Below are positions 34,203-46,359 of a stretch of DNA of 64,000 bases, piece after piece. This DNA is from Flaveria trinervia (taxonomy: Eukaryota; Streptophyta; Magnoliopsida; Asterales; Asteraceae), in assembly GCA_025506515.1 (NCBI GenBank), contig CM046444.1, positions 121,556,701-121,620,700 on the forward strand, in the 5' to 3' direction. The first letter of the stretch is position 1. Every line of letters begins with the position of its first letter. The position numbers and the translations under genes are program-made. The notes beneath the pieces were generated by a model. That model worked only from the letters and a program-made list of their open reading frames with translations. It did no database searches and was not told the DNA's origin.

Positions 34203-37200
34203 ATGGCGTCTTCTTCATCTTCTTGGTGGCAGTCACTCTTCTCTCCGAACAAAAATTCGTTCACTGCACACTGTTTCAATCGCTTCAGAGAATACGGTTA
34301 GTTAGGTTATCAATGTTTCTCCATCAAATTCTATATGTAATACGTTTTATGTTTGTTTATGTTGATGCCTAACGGTGATGTGATTGAATGCTGAATTTGA
34401 AAGCTAGGGTTTATGCATATGAATCCGGTTCTACGGGTAATTAGTTTGATTTGTCGTGGTTTTCTCATAAATTCTAACTCAATCAGCTTAGCGATGTTAG
34501 TGTTACATTTGTGTGATCGAAATTTTTGTTAGATTTCTTTAATCATTTAACTGGACATTGCGATTCCTTGATTGTATGCTGAATTACGATATGATTTTAG
34601 GCATCTATCGATAGACAACATGAATGTTTCTATCACATACATTTTAAGTTGTACATGTAACCGATTTTTAGCTTCTGATCTTTCTTTTTTCCTCTTAATA
34701 AGTTACAATAACAAGGCATACATATGTGTATCTATGAATCTATGATTTTATATCCATAAATTAGGGCACTTTCAGACAATATTATATGTGACTGAAATCC
34801 TGTGAGTGTTTTATTTGTTTGTTTTTTCAGTTTCATTCTGTTACTTGAATGTACTTACAATATGTTATTTCAATTTCATTGATTTTGGCATGTCATCTTT
34901 AGGGGTGGCGTGGGATGTATTGGATATGTTTGTTTGCTTATATGTTAAGGAGTGGCTTTGTGGTAAGCACTTCAGTTTCTCTAGCAAGTTCTCAACTAGC
35001 TTTCAGTGTTTTTTTTGCGTTTAACCCACTTGTGGGCCACTTCCTTGTGCAAACTGCCTTTTACCCGATCTTGTTGTTAGCATCGTATTGGTGAGGTGAG
35101 TTTTCTGGTAACAACTTCTCACGAAAGGAAAGAAAGATTTTGGCTCATTATCTTGGTTTAGAGTGTATTAAGCAATTTGGGTGTCAATCAATTAAAAAAA
35201 ACTATTTAAATCAGATGTTTGCGGTTTTGACCATCTGCCTTAGATTTCCTCGCTAAGCTACTTCAGGTTGTAGATATATCTTACAAGAGTGATTACTTGT
35301 TTTTGAATGGTTTCTAACTAAATGTTACTGTTCAACAATTTTCTAACAGCCATTAAAGCCAAATTTACATCACCAGAAGAGAATAAAGCATTAGCAAGTC
35401 TTAAGGAAATGGAGAAGATTATAGGGTATAAATTCAAGAAGAAGTTATTATTGCAACAAGCTCTTACACACCCAAGTTATCAAGGATCTGAAACCTATGA
35501 AAGACTTGAGTATGTTGGTGATTCAATTCTCAATTTTTTAATTAGTAAGCATCAATACTTTATGTACCCAAATCTCTCACCAGGGTCATTAACTGCTCTT
35601 CGAGCTGCTAATGTAGACACTGAGAAATTAGCACGTGTGGCTGTTAAATATAACTTCCATAGCTATCTTCGACATGAAAATCCCACGCTTAGTAAGCAAG
35701 TATGTTTCTTTAGGTTATTTTCTGAAACAATATATGTCGTGGCAACCTAAGCACTCTGACTTTTTCATTAAGCCCACACAAAAATTGAAGCAAGTTCATT
35801 ATAGGCCAGTCAAGTATGTATTTTGTTTTCAATTTTACCAATGGTAAACAAATGCATGCCCGAAAATTGTATATGACAAAATGCCCCTACCTATAATAAA
35901 ATAACTTCAGTAATAATTTGAATGTGGAATACAAATATACTTTTCTAAATCTCTTTTATGAAGAAAGGTTCGTTTATATGAATGAAAAATTTGGCATTTC
36001 ATATTTAACTACTATTTTCTATTTTTTAAATTGTTAACGTTAAGGGATTTTAGACATTATACACATTTCCTGGATACAATGGGAAAAATTATAAGATGAA
36101 AAAAGTTCTTAACTTCAACCAATTAATGTAATAAAAAGGATAATTTTGATGTGGCATACCGGTTACCCATTTCAAATCACCCTTATAAGAGAAAGGGATG
36201 AAGGGGTAAAATTAGCATTTCACATATAACTATTAATTGTGTTACTTAAATTTGTAAAGTTAATGACATTGTTATCATTGATGGTTTTCCTGTATTGGTT
36301 GTGCGGAACCATCTAAAAGTTAGTGGCGTTAATGAAAAAAGTCGAACACTTGGGAGGGCCTTCACGTACATTATCCTTTTTTTCATGTGCCCTATATACA
36401 TATGTATCTTTATGCCTTATATGGTTTGTATACATGTGTTATACAGATTCGAGTATTTATTAAAGCCCTTGAAAAGTATCCATTTCATTCATATGGATTA
36501 ATTGATGCTCCAAAGACTTTAGCTGATATCGTTGAATCCACAATTGGGGCTATCTACATTGACAGTAACTCTTCTATCGATACCACATGGGAGGTTAATT
36601 TCTATTTTGAGTTGAAGTAATTTATTATAAATCTTGCCACTATTAATTTTGAACTTAATCTTCATTATGTAATGAGCATAGAACTAGTTGGTAGTCTCAG
36701 AATTCTTTTTTCCTACGATTGCAAATGATGAAAATGAATAAGCATCTTTTCATTTATGGACCAAAGGTGGGGAAATGAATGAGTCAGTGGGTTGTAAGAG
36801 GATTTTTTATGGGGTGGGATTGCAAACTTTTGTTTTCTCCATCTGTCCATTTTTTTATAATTTGTTAAAGCCTTAAATATTCACAAAACTATGTTAACTA
36901 CAATAATGATAATAATTTTCAACGTCAAGCAATAGGCAATTGTTGAAAACTCCTATGGACTTTTGTTGAATTCACATACAAGTCCTTGGACTTTATTTCA
37001 CATGATTGTATTTTTCAAGATTTAAGACTTGATGAAAAGGTCCTTCCATAAAGTTTATGGATTTAATCATGCATAAAAGAACATTTTCATTAAATTATTA
37101 CATTTGAAAACTGTTAAAGGATTTAAGCCGTGCATGCAAAAGGACCTTTTGTACATGGACTTGACTGTTCTAGTTTTAAATGTCAAGTGATTCAATCCTG

Positions 37201-37771
37201 CAAAAGTTAAAGTCCATGGACTTGTGTGTGGACTGCTCGAAGCCATATGATCATTTTAACATTATCCCTAGAAGATATAAGATAATATAATCACTAAAAA
37301 TACAAATTGGGTAACTTTTAACATGTTCAACCCATTTTCCTTTTATCTGTGTTCTTCAATTCGACCTGTACGACCCGTTAGAGCCAAATTATTGCCTACA
37401 TCGACCTGTTTACAAATAAACATGTAGAAATTTCTACTTGTAATTTAAAATTCTTTGAATGATGTTGCAACTTCTTTGTTTTTTGTAATAATCAGGTGGT
37501 TAAGGTTTTACTTGAGCCCATGATCACTCCTGAAATGCTTCAACAGAATCCAGTAAGGAAGCTGAATGAACTCTGCCACAAAAGGAAATTAAAGATAAGA
37601 TTCAGAGACAAATGGTCAAAGGAAGGTGTTTATGAAGTTTTTATTGATAATCAACTCAAAGGAAAAGGTGAATACAAAGCCAAAAAGGAAATTGCACTCA
37701 ATAGAGCAGCTGAGGATGCATGTAACACTATTTTGAACAATATCACTGCTAAAAACAATACATCTCAATAG
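34203..37771 (+). CDS. Ribonuclease III-like protein (RTL) A
   Basis: Double-stranded-RNA endonuclease of the plant RTL group (RNase III domain plus one dsRNA-binding domain). Exons are 34203-34296, 35350-35699, 36447-36593 and 37496-37771, all phase-consistent with GT-AG introns, giving 288 aa. Residues 1-31 are Ser-rich with basic residues and no acidic residue before E30, so they could be an organelle transit peptide. The RNase III signature YERLEYVGDS has metal ligands E82, E85 and D89; the second pair is D175 and E178 in LADIVES. The dsRBD is about 215-284 (NPVRKLNELC ... KGKGEYKAKKEIALNRAAE). All catalytic residues I can check are present. The first exon is inferred from a matching splice phase and an ATG in good context; an alternative start at 35322 without intron 1 is possible. 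Its paralogue follows 2.5 kb downstream. Confidence 0.85.
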
Positions 37772-40264
37772 CTGATTGTTGTTAGCACAAGACTTCATTG
37801 TTAAGGGTCAGTGTTCTAACAACCTGTCTATTGTATTACTAGTTTAATTGAGCCGGTGTTTGGTTCGGGTCACTTAACACGTTTATGCATCATTATGCAT
37901 CGAAGCGGGTCCTTTTGTGGGATGCATTATAGATAACATTGTTGATCCATCTTAATATTTGATCCTAAGGTTATTCATCTATTAAAACTATACAGAAGTA
38001 CAAATTTTGCATCATAAATATTAACGCATCTCGTATTATTTATACCAATTTTGACAGGAAACATGTCATATGGATATATGATAAAAGGGTTTGTGTGATA
38101 AAAGGACTTATAGTTTAATAATATGCATAGTATATATAGTAGTGTCATTTTCTATAAGGTTAAAGGTTTGAGTATCGTTGTGATATAGATTATACAATTG
38201 AATAATATCATAATTAATATTAGAAACACAGTTTTTGCGCCGTTTAAGTTCTTACATAAAGTTGCAAGATTTTTAAACAAATTGTGCAATCCCTTAACAC
38301 TAAAGCATATTTTGTTTTAACTTTTTGGTTTGTTTATAAAACAAATTGTTACTAATAGAGGTGTGTCATTATTTGAGAAAATTGAATAATGTTGTATTTC
38401 ATGTACTTTTTGGCTAAGTTGGTTGAACAATTATCATTTTTAGTCAACAAAATTATTATTTTAATGCAACAATTTAGAAATTAATCGAGGTTAGAAACTC
38501 GCTCGAAAAATGCTCGGTTTGAGAACGGCTCGGTTGTAAACAAGTCGAGCCAGCTCGACTTAGTTCGCAAACACATCGAGACTAAGCTAAATTGTCTGCC
38601 AAGTTGTGTTTCCAGTCATATAGTCGTATCACACAGACACCCTACTAGTTTACATAATAACATGTATGCGTTGATTATTTTTTATCATCAACAAACAATT
38701 TACCATTTGTTCAATGATTGATATTTGTAGATTACCACCTTAGAAGAATAAATGAGCAAAAGGATAATGAGGCAAGAGATCATGAAATACAAAGGGATCA
38801 ACAAGCAAGGGAGGATGAGAGCCAGAGGAATTTAAAAATATTCTCTAATGGATGTTGGCAGCTGAATGAATTATTATAGAAAATGGGAAAATAGTCGAAT
38901 GTTCAGTTTTGGAATTATTATAGATTACCACCTTAGGCCTTAGCTATAGATAGTTTGTTGTGTTTTAAACAAATTTCGTATTATTGACTTTAATTGAAAT
39001 CTATATTTTTGTTTATAGTATTTTTATTTTATTGTAATGTGTTATTTCCATTCATAGGAAGCTGTCAGTATTTTATATTTGTTTATATAAAAAAGTAATC
39101 ACCGGCAAATAAGCTGGTTGTCGATCTATGGTTGAATATGTGTCATCAACACTGGAGAAGTTTTTGTCCTATATATTCTATCGTTGATATTGTCACGATG
39201 ATCCGTTAATAGTTTTGGTCGGTGATTCTTAGTCGCTAATTTTTAGGAAAAGGTGTTGGCGAAGCGTCTCCTGATGCATAGTTTTCCAACATACTTAACC
39301 AACAATTCACCAACAAATCCTATTTTTAGGAGCTGTTTGACAACTTCTGAATGATTAAATGTTGAACCATTAAAAGGTCGAGTGTTGAACTATTAAGAGG
39401 TCTGAACCACTAAGAGCTAGCATATCGTTTAACGATTCAAATGCAAACGTCTGACCAATTCAGATAAAGGGTCTTAATCATTCAACATTAGATATTTTAA
39501 CCATTCAACACTAGTATAATACCTAACCACTCAGAGGCAAATGACTGAATCATTTAGACATTTCACGAAACAAACCATTAAATGTTAAACCATTCAGACA
39601 TCTGAATCATTCAAACATCTAAACCATTAAAAGTCTGATTAAAAAGCTACCAAACAGCCTTTTAGTAAATAATTTTTGATGAAACTTTGTTTGTTAATGA
39701 TAATTATTCTACTAGCTCTTTCATTTAAGTTCAAATTAGATTTAAAATGTTTGATCTATGTTCTTTTTCACTACTTATTTATTATATAACTTGTTCATCA
39801 CACATATATATACATATATGTCAACACAAAAACTGCATTCCCTACTTTTATAACATTCACACGTCTCATATCCATTTTTATAAAAAAAAGACATATAAAT
39901 ATATAATACATCCGTGCGATAAACATGCTGTATCAATTTTTTAACACAAGTCAATCCTTATTATATCAATTCATCTCTCTTATACACAAATATACATACT
40001 AACATACACACATATTTTTGTGACATTGAGATCATAGATTTAAGATGTGATAAACAGATCGTGCACAAAATGTAAGGTAATATTGAGTATATCAAATTGT
40101 GAAACGATTCGACCACTATGTACACATATATATAACACCACATACCCCTATTATAGCTTTGTCCTACGAATAGAAGTCAGATAGAAAAGTTGAAGATTGT
40201 TGGCAACAACAAAGAAACCAAACACACAAGAAATTATCACCGAGTCAACTCCACGAGTCAGAAT
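37772..40264. other. Spacer between the two RTL genes
   Basis: No gene seen. It includes the hAT-like MITE at 39335-39662, a CTCG/GAGC-rich patch at 38490-38590 resembling the dispersed GAGC MITEs, and otherwise AT-rich DNA. The 5' leader of the second RTL gene lies at the right edge. Confidence 0.5.
39335..39662. repeat. hAT-like MITE, copy B
   Basis: Bounded by GGAGCTGTTTGACAAC and CTACCAAACAGCC, inverted termini of about 12 bp. Internal sequence is reiterated ACCATTAAA/CATTCAGACAT words. Short TTTTAG sequences flank both ends and may be the remains of an 8-bp hAT target duplication. It is related to 33655-33955. Confidence 0.65.
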
Positions 40265-41908
40265 ATGAACGATTCCACCACCGAGTCAAACCCATTACCA
40301 CCGAGTCTCAACGAGGTGGAGACGATCATCGGCTACAAATTCAAAAACATAGAGCTTCTAAACGAAGCTTTCACTCATAACTCGTATAAAGACGACAATT
40401 GTCGATCATACGAGCGACTCGAGTACCTCGGTGACTCAGTTTTGAACCTTATGTTCGCCAAACAACATTACTTCTCGTACCCGAAAATGAAGTCGGGCGA
40501 GTTGACTCGGTTGCGAGCCGCCAATGTCGATACTGAAGCATTGGCTCGAGTTGCGTTTAAACACGGGTTACATAAGTTTCTCAAACACGATGATCCTTCA
40601 CTGAAAGATCGGGTAATATATAGTAATGTATTATATATCTTTCTTTTTTATCGTATAAACAAACAAACATATACAGTAAAAATGTTTTTTTATTGTATGA
40701 ACTTTAATATTGTTGATCATATTATTCAATTGATTGAAGATTTGCAGGTGGAAGAACTTAGGGAAGGAATTAAAGAGTACCCAATGCACTCTCATGGTTT
40801 GATTAATTCTCCTAAAATACTTGCGGATATTGTTGAATCGGTCGTTGGTGCGGTTTATGTTGATACGGAGTTATCGATCGATGATACGTGGGAGGTAAAT
40901 TATTTCACCTTGTTGGATTTAAACCTACGATCTTTATACTGATCAAAACAGTCACAAAATTAACGACTGAATTAAGGACCGAAAATAAATGGTCTTAGAA
41001 TCAGCGATATAACATACACTAGTCGTAAAAATGGTCGCTAATTTTTGGAATATGTCGGTAAAAGTAATCTGGTCATGAAAAGTTGAAAACCTATAAGTAG
41101 AAAATAAGCCGTTAGTTTATATTTAAAAATAAAAATACAAAAATAATGTCGTCGGTAAAAAAAAGTAAAAAGAAAATAATAATAAGTTGGTTGCAAAAGT
41201 GGTTGTTATATTTTCTATTGGAGTTGTAAAATATAAAGTCAACTTTTCGAATAAAATATAGATTTTCTTTATCATACAAATAAATTAAACGTATGTAAAA
41301 TATCACGTCTGAATTTATCATAATTTTTCTTAGATAATAAACTTCATATATTTCGTATGAAAATAAACTTTATATAATAACATTTCCATTATTTTTTAAG
41401 AAAAACTAAAAAGAACATAGAAATAACTTGGTTGGAAATTAAAAAGATTGTAAAATATTTAGAAAAAGTCAAAAAAAAATAAGCCACTTGTAAAATCCTT
41501 AGCAAATATTTGAAAAACAAATTTTGGCCATAAATAAATAAAAGTGCGACCCGTAAATCGATTGCAAGAAAGTCGCAAATGATCATTCGTTACGACCAAT
41601 CTTTTATAATTGGTTAGTTGAAAAAAAAATTCTTGGTGACGAATTTTATAGGTTGTAAAGAATCTGTTACAACCTTTGACGACACCAGAAAACCTAAGTT
41701 CAAACCCTGTGGTGAAGTTGAACGAGGCGTGCCAAAGATGGGGATCAAACTAGAATACAAAAACCTGTGGATCGAAACCGGAGATATCGAAATATATAAA
41801 GATAACGAGTTAATCGGCAAAGGAAACTACAAGAAAAAGAAAACGACTGCAAAGAACAAAGCAGCCGCCGATGCTTACGAGAATCTTGTCAAATTGTTGG
41901 ATATGTGA
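40265..41908 (+). CDS. Ribonuclease III-like protein (RTL) B, frameshifted as assembled
   Basis: Paralogue of RTL A with the same exon plan. Exons are 40265-40612 (116 codons), 40748-40894 (49 codons, same length as in A) and 41652-41908. It carries YERLEYLGDS with E50, E53 and D57, and D143/E146 in LADIVES, so the catalytic residues are intact. The dsRBD is broken: after NEACQRWGSN a stop occurs at 41751-41753 (198 aa). The family sequence continues in another frame (KLEYKNLWIE ... KAAADAYENL) to TGA at 41906-41908. One extra G in the G4 run at 41740-41743 restores a 250-aa protein that aligns with A throughout. Either the assembly lost a base or this copy is losing its dsRNA-binding domain. 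It starts at the first in-frame ATG and lacks the Ser-rich N-terminus of A. Confidence 0.82.
41017..41640. mobile_element. CACTA-derived insert in RTL B intron 2
   Basis: The left end starts CACTAGTCGTAAAAATGGTC, followed by GTCGCTAATTTTTGG. Near the right end are GTCGCAAATGATCATTCG and TTACGACCA in reverse orientation. CACTA termini with reiterated GTCG/CGAC subterminal words are typical of CACTA (CMC) elements. The right terminus is eroded (GGTTAGTTG), so the boundary is approximate. It has no transposase. Confidence 0.4.
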
Positions 41909-43900
41909 GAAATGGTCATACAATTGAACTTTGATATATTGTGTGTGTTTTCCATTGAGAAAACAAGCAAATTGTATATTGCATTCAAACGAATGTTTCA
42001 TAAAAGGATAAAGTTATTGAATTTATAGTTTTATATATTGAAGGTTTTGAAAAGTGGAGTATGTCATAGGTAATGTAAAGATTATATGTATTTGTGTAAC
42101 TAATTTAAAACAAAATATAAAACTATTTTGATTTTGGCATAAATTAAAGTTAATTAAAATATGAACTAAAATAAACAAAATATAGACCTTGAAGTAATTG
42201 TTTAAGTACTAATGAGATTTCAGAATAAAATATAAAAACAAGTATGAAATTAATACATCCAACCATTCGGTTTGATTCGTAGTTTTAACCGATCCTACCT
42301 GTAACTGGTAAATTCAGTGGAGTTGATTATAATGAGTCAATAGAATTAGTTATTTAGCCCGTTTCGATCCATCTGGGTGGTTCAATTCTAGAAATATTCA
42401 TACTGAGAAAGACCTCGCCATTATGATACATACAATATATGCTAAAAAGGCAAAACCAATGGTTGTTATGTATTAATATAATATATTATTGATGATAAAC
42501 TTATATGTTGCAACATTGGTTTTTAACAATTATGTATTATTTCTTTTAAGATTTTAACTTGTCTTTTCGTCATTGAGATACAGACGTATTGAAATACTCT
42601 AGGTAGCTAGGATTTATTAGTTGGTCGTTAAAAAAAAAAAAAATTATTATCAACTACATAATTAAAAAGAAAACAAACATAAATCATGATAAATGCTAAC
42701 CCAAGTTGTGTCACTGCATGCCTTGTCTATATAACATATTTTATTTTTAATTAACTAGTCAAAGACTCAAACGTGATGGATAGTGATTTCGAAATTTTTA
42801 CAACTATATATATCATCGCGCTTTGCAGCGGACCATCACTCGCTATTAACGCGGAACGACGTTCGTTGCTATTCGTTATGTATCGTTACCATATCAATGT
42901 CGTTTGATATACTAACAAAATCATTATTTGTAAAATATCACTTGTGTTATAAAACATTATTCGGTAATAACTTTCTCCAATTTTTCTATGTATATAAAAG
43001 TTACAACCGTATAAAAACCAAATATTTGGTTGTCAAAACATAAATCAAATTAAGAAACTTAGTTTAACAACTTTCTTCAATTTTTCTATGTATATAAAAA
43101 TGACAATCATATAAAAAATAAATATTTGGTGGTCAAAACATAAATCAAAGAAACTTAGTTGTAGTCTAATGGTTGTTCTTTAATATAAGATATAATATTA
43201 TAAATAATTATGTGATATTGTGAAGTCATAATAAGTGAAGAAAGAGAAATGTGGGAAAAATATTGTTTCATGTGTTTAGTTTGTAAAGGATAAAAGTTTT
43301 ACGGTAAAATTTAAAGAATATTAAACTTAGTTGTAGCTAAAGTTGCTCTATCAATATGATTAAATTGACTTCATAACTTTTGAAACGATAACTATATTAA
43401 TTTTCTTTAAATAATAATAATTATTACAATTACATGACGCAAGGGTCTACAGAATAACAAATAGTTGTTGCTTGTAAACCTATATCATCCTTCTTTTATA
43501 TTATAGTATTAGTTTTACTAACACGGGTATTAAACGAGTCGAATAAATAAAATATTAATAAAATAAAAATTATTAATTATAAAATAATAGACTAATACAT
43601 GAAATGATTGAAATTATGTATGAGTAACAACTATTAGTAATAAAACAATAATATGAAAAAAAAATTTGTTTTTTCAAAGATAAATTAAACATTTTGTTTT
43701 AAAATAATATTAAATTTTTTTTTTAAAATTTTTGTTATTTATATAAATTTTCTTACTATAACTCCTTGTTTTAATTATTTTTGTTTACTAAAAATTTACT
43801 TTAAAAAACCAATTTTGAAATATTATATAAAAATAGTTTTTTTTTTGAAAAAAAATCATTTTATAAAATCTACCTCTTTAGAAATAGCATTAATAAAAAA
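41909..43900. other. AT-rich intergenic DNA up to the assembly gap
   Basis: No gene seen. A tandem duplication is at 42966-43161. Around 42806-42850 there is a GC-richer patch (ATCGCGCTTTGCAGCGG) with hairpin potential that may be a transposon end. Confidence 0.5.
42966..43161. repeat. Tandem duplication, 100-bp period x 2
   Basis: Two copies beginning AATAACTTTCTCC/AACAACTTTCTTC share CAATTTTTCTATGTATATAA, AATATTTGGT and TCAAAACATAAATCAAA. The copies start at 42966 and 43066. Non-coding. Confidence 0.75.
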
Positions 43901-44000
43901 NNNNNNNNNNNNNNNNNNNNNNNNNNNNNNNNNNNNNNNNNNNNNNNNNNNNNNNNNNNNNNNNNNNNNNNNNNNNNNNNNNNNNNNNNNNNNNNNNNNN
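43901..44000. other. Assembly gap of 100 N
   Basis: Exactly one hundred N. This is a conventional placeholder length, so the true distance across the gap is probably unknown. Confidence 0.98.
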
Positions 44001-44639
44001 GGTTAGTATTCATCATCCATGAAATTCTTGTGAGTGTATAAAGAAGAAAAAATAATAAAATAAATGTATGTAAATAAGATAAAGATGATAATAAATTAGA
44101 TATAAATTTTAATGGATAGTGATTTTTTAGTTAAATTACAAAGATATAGATAGTTAACCTGCTATGAATGCTCTAAGGAAGACAATAGCATGATATTTCA
44201 AGTTGAAGAACGATCAATTTCACAATATAATAAGCTCAAATTGTGAAACATCAAAAGATAAAGTCGTAAGGTTCCAAAACAAGATATCGCTTTGTGTTTT
44301 ACATTGATGGTAGTTACGTACATTCTATTTAGATATGTAAAATTTTATTAATTATAAAATAATATTTTAAGATGAGATACGATTGAAATCACGTATAATA
44401 TAAAAAGAATAGGCTTGGACATAGTAGGAAAAGTAGAATCTTACACTAAAAAACAATATGTTGTTTTAACAATGATTATTAGCTCAAGTGATTGAGGTGG
44501 TGTATCAAGACAATTAAATATAGGGAGCTTTTGGGTTCAAGTATCGGTTAGAGTAAAAATTGTTTTAGGTTGCATTAAGGGGGGTTTTCAAGTTGTGGAT
44601 TTTCTCGTGAGAGTGTTGGGGATAAGGGTGTGCAAGAAA

Positions 44640-45205
44640 CCAAAATAACTGAACCGCAATCATAATAACCGACACAACCGAACCAAAAAAACCAAAATCA
44701 ATAAGAAACCAATGGTTTGGTTTTATGATTTTTTAAAAACCGATTTTTCGGTTCGGTTTTGGTTTTGCGTGTAATAAAACCGAAAAAACCGAACCACAAC
44801 CTTAAACCGAACTTGTAAATTTCGAAGTATATTCATACACTTATAAACATGACTAACCTATAAATTACATATTTAATTTATGCTATCTAAAATAGATAGA
44901 TGTTTAGGTTTCGAACATAATTTTTATAATTTTTGTTTTGTTAGATTAACTTATTTTTATTGATTTTTTTGTTATTGTATTTTATTAATTGTAATTAATT
45001 TTAATATTAAGTAATTATAAGAATCTATAAATTATGTTTAAAGTTCAACAAAATGATGTAAGCTCAAATATTTTAGCTTAAATTTATTACTTTGAACCAA
45101 TTTAAACAAATAAAAAAACAAAACCAAAAACCGAAACCGAAATATCAGTTTTTGTATTTGGTTTTAGCTTAAAACCGAACCAAACCGACCATGCGCATCC
45201 CTAGT
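44640..45205. repeat. Dispersed repeat rich in AACCGAAC/GTTCGGTT
   Basis: Starts near GGGTGTGCAAGAAACC and ends near CATGCGCATCCCTAG, which are imperfect inverted termini. Just inside each end are reiterated AACCGAACC and GGTTCGGTTTTGGTTTT words, with an AT-rich core. This is a common plant MITE architecture. It has no ORF. Confidence 0.55.
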
Positions 45206-45628
45206 TGGAGGTATTATCCCAGACAAGAAACAAATAGGTGAGTTCGATTAAAATAATATCATCATTTTAAGCAAGGTCGTAGTTTAACATTCAACAAATG
45301 AAAGAACAACGATGGTTTTAGAACCGGAGTGCATCAACATTTAATATTTACTAATTAACAACTTCAAGTGTTTTATGGGTTGTACAATGTGTTTTAGTGA
45401 GTTGTACTTACTATTTGATTTCTTTTTTTTCTCTACTTTTAACCATAATATTTTTATATCTTTTACAATTTAATCTCAATACTTTTTCACTTTCAATTTT
45501 GATTCTTTATATTTTCTATTTTTATAAGTTTTTCTTTTTACGACATGGTTTAAATTTTGTGTGTTTCAACGTTTTCCCACCTTTTTTTTCATTTAACTAC
45601 CACACTTAACCCTTTAGGGTTTTCAATA

Positions 45629-46128
45629 GGGGGTGTAAACACCAAGCCCAAGCTGGCTTAGGCTCAAGTTCGACCTGAACTTGTTTTAAGAAGCTTGAGC
45701 TCGAGTCTGGCTTGTTTGTGGTTTTATTTATAAAGCCCGAGCTAGGCTTGTCAGAAATTGTTCAAATTCGAGCTCAACTCGTTTATTTTTAACTTATTAA
45801 AATTTTACAATTACTTTTATATTTATTTATAATCATACTTTTTATATATAACATAATATATATGATTTAATTATTTCTATCATAATAATATATAATAATA
45901 TGATTATATAAATTTATATTTAACATGTAAATAAAAAATTATATAAATGAAAAACTCGTTTAAACTTGCGTATTGGCTCAAGCTCGATATATGAAGCTAG
46001 GCTTGAGCTTGTTTAGTAAACGAACAATAATATGTGCTCGAGCTCGGGCTCTTTGAAGCCCGGCTCATTTCGAGTTTTTTCGAACTGATCCAAATAGCTT
46101 ACAAGCCGGCTTTGCTCATTTACACACT
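45629..46128. repeat. Dispersed repeat rich in GAGCTCGAG, MITE-like
   Basis: The left end is GGGGGTGTAAAC and the right end GCTCATTTACACAC, with many GCTTGAGC/GAGCTCG words in both orientations. It resembles the intronic element at 7144-7556. It ends about 230 bp before the PPR start. Confidence 0.55.
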
Positions 46129-46359
46129 TAATTTTCATATGTGGTTTCGTCTTTGTTTTCAGTTGTATACCTGGTGACATCATGGTGAACTCTTTGGGGT
46201 TTTTCGATCAGTGATTGTCTTGGTATTGTCTACGGTTGAAATTCCGTTGAGCTTTTCAGGTGTTGATGATTGCTGACGATTGTGTGACATTAGTGATAAT
46301 TGACATAATTTTACGTCTCCGTCGTAACACGCGAGATTTGGTACCGGTTAGCGACTCCG

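Larger units (their letters stand above)
44001..46359. other. Intergenic region with two MITE-like blocks
   Basis: No gene seen between the gap and the PPR gene. The right end of a GAGCATTCA-type MITE (about 44161-44174) lies near the gap. The blocks at 44640-45205 and 45629-46128 are annotated separately. Confidence 0.5.

Noticed and set aside
43815..44006. ORF running through the N run
   Set aside because: Most of it is undetermined bases.
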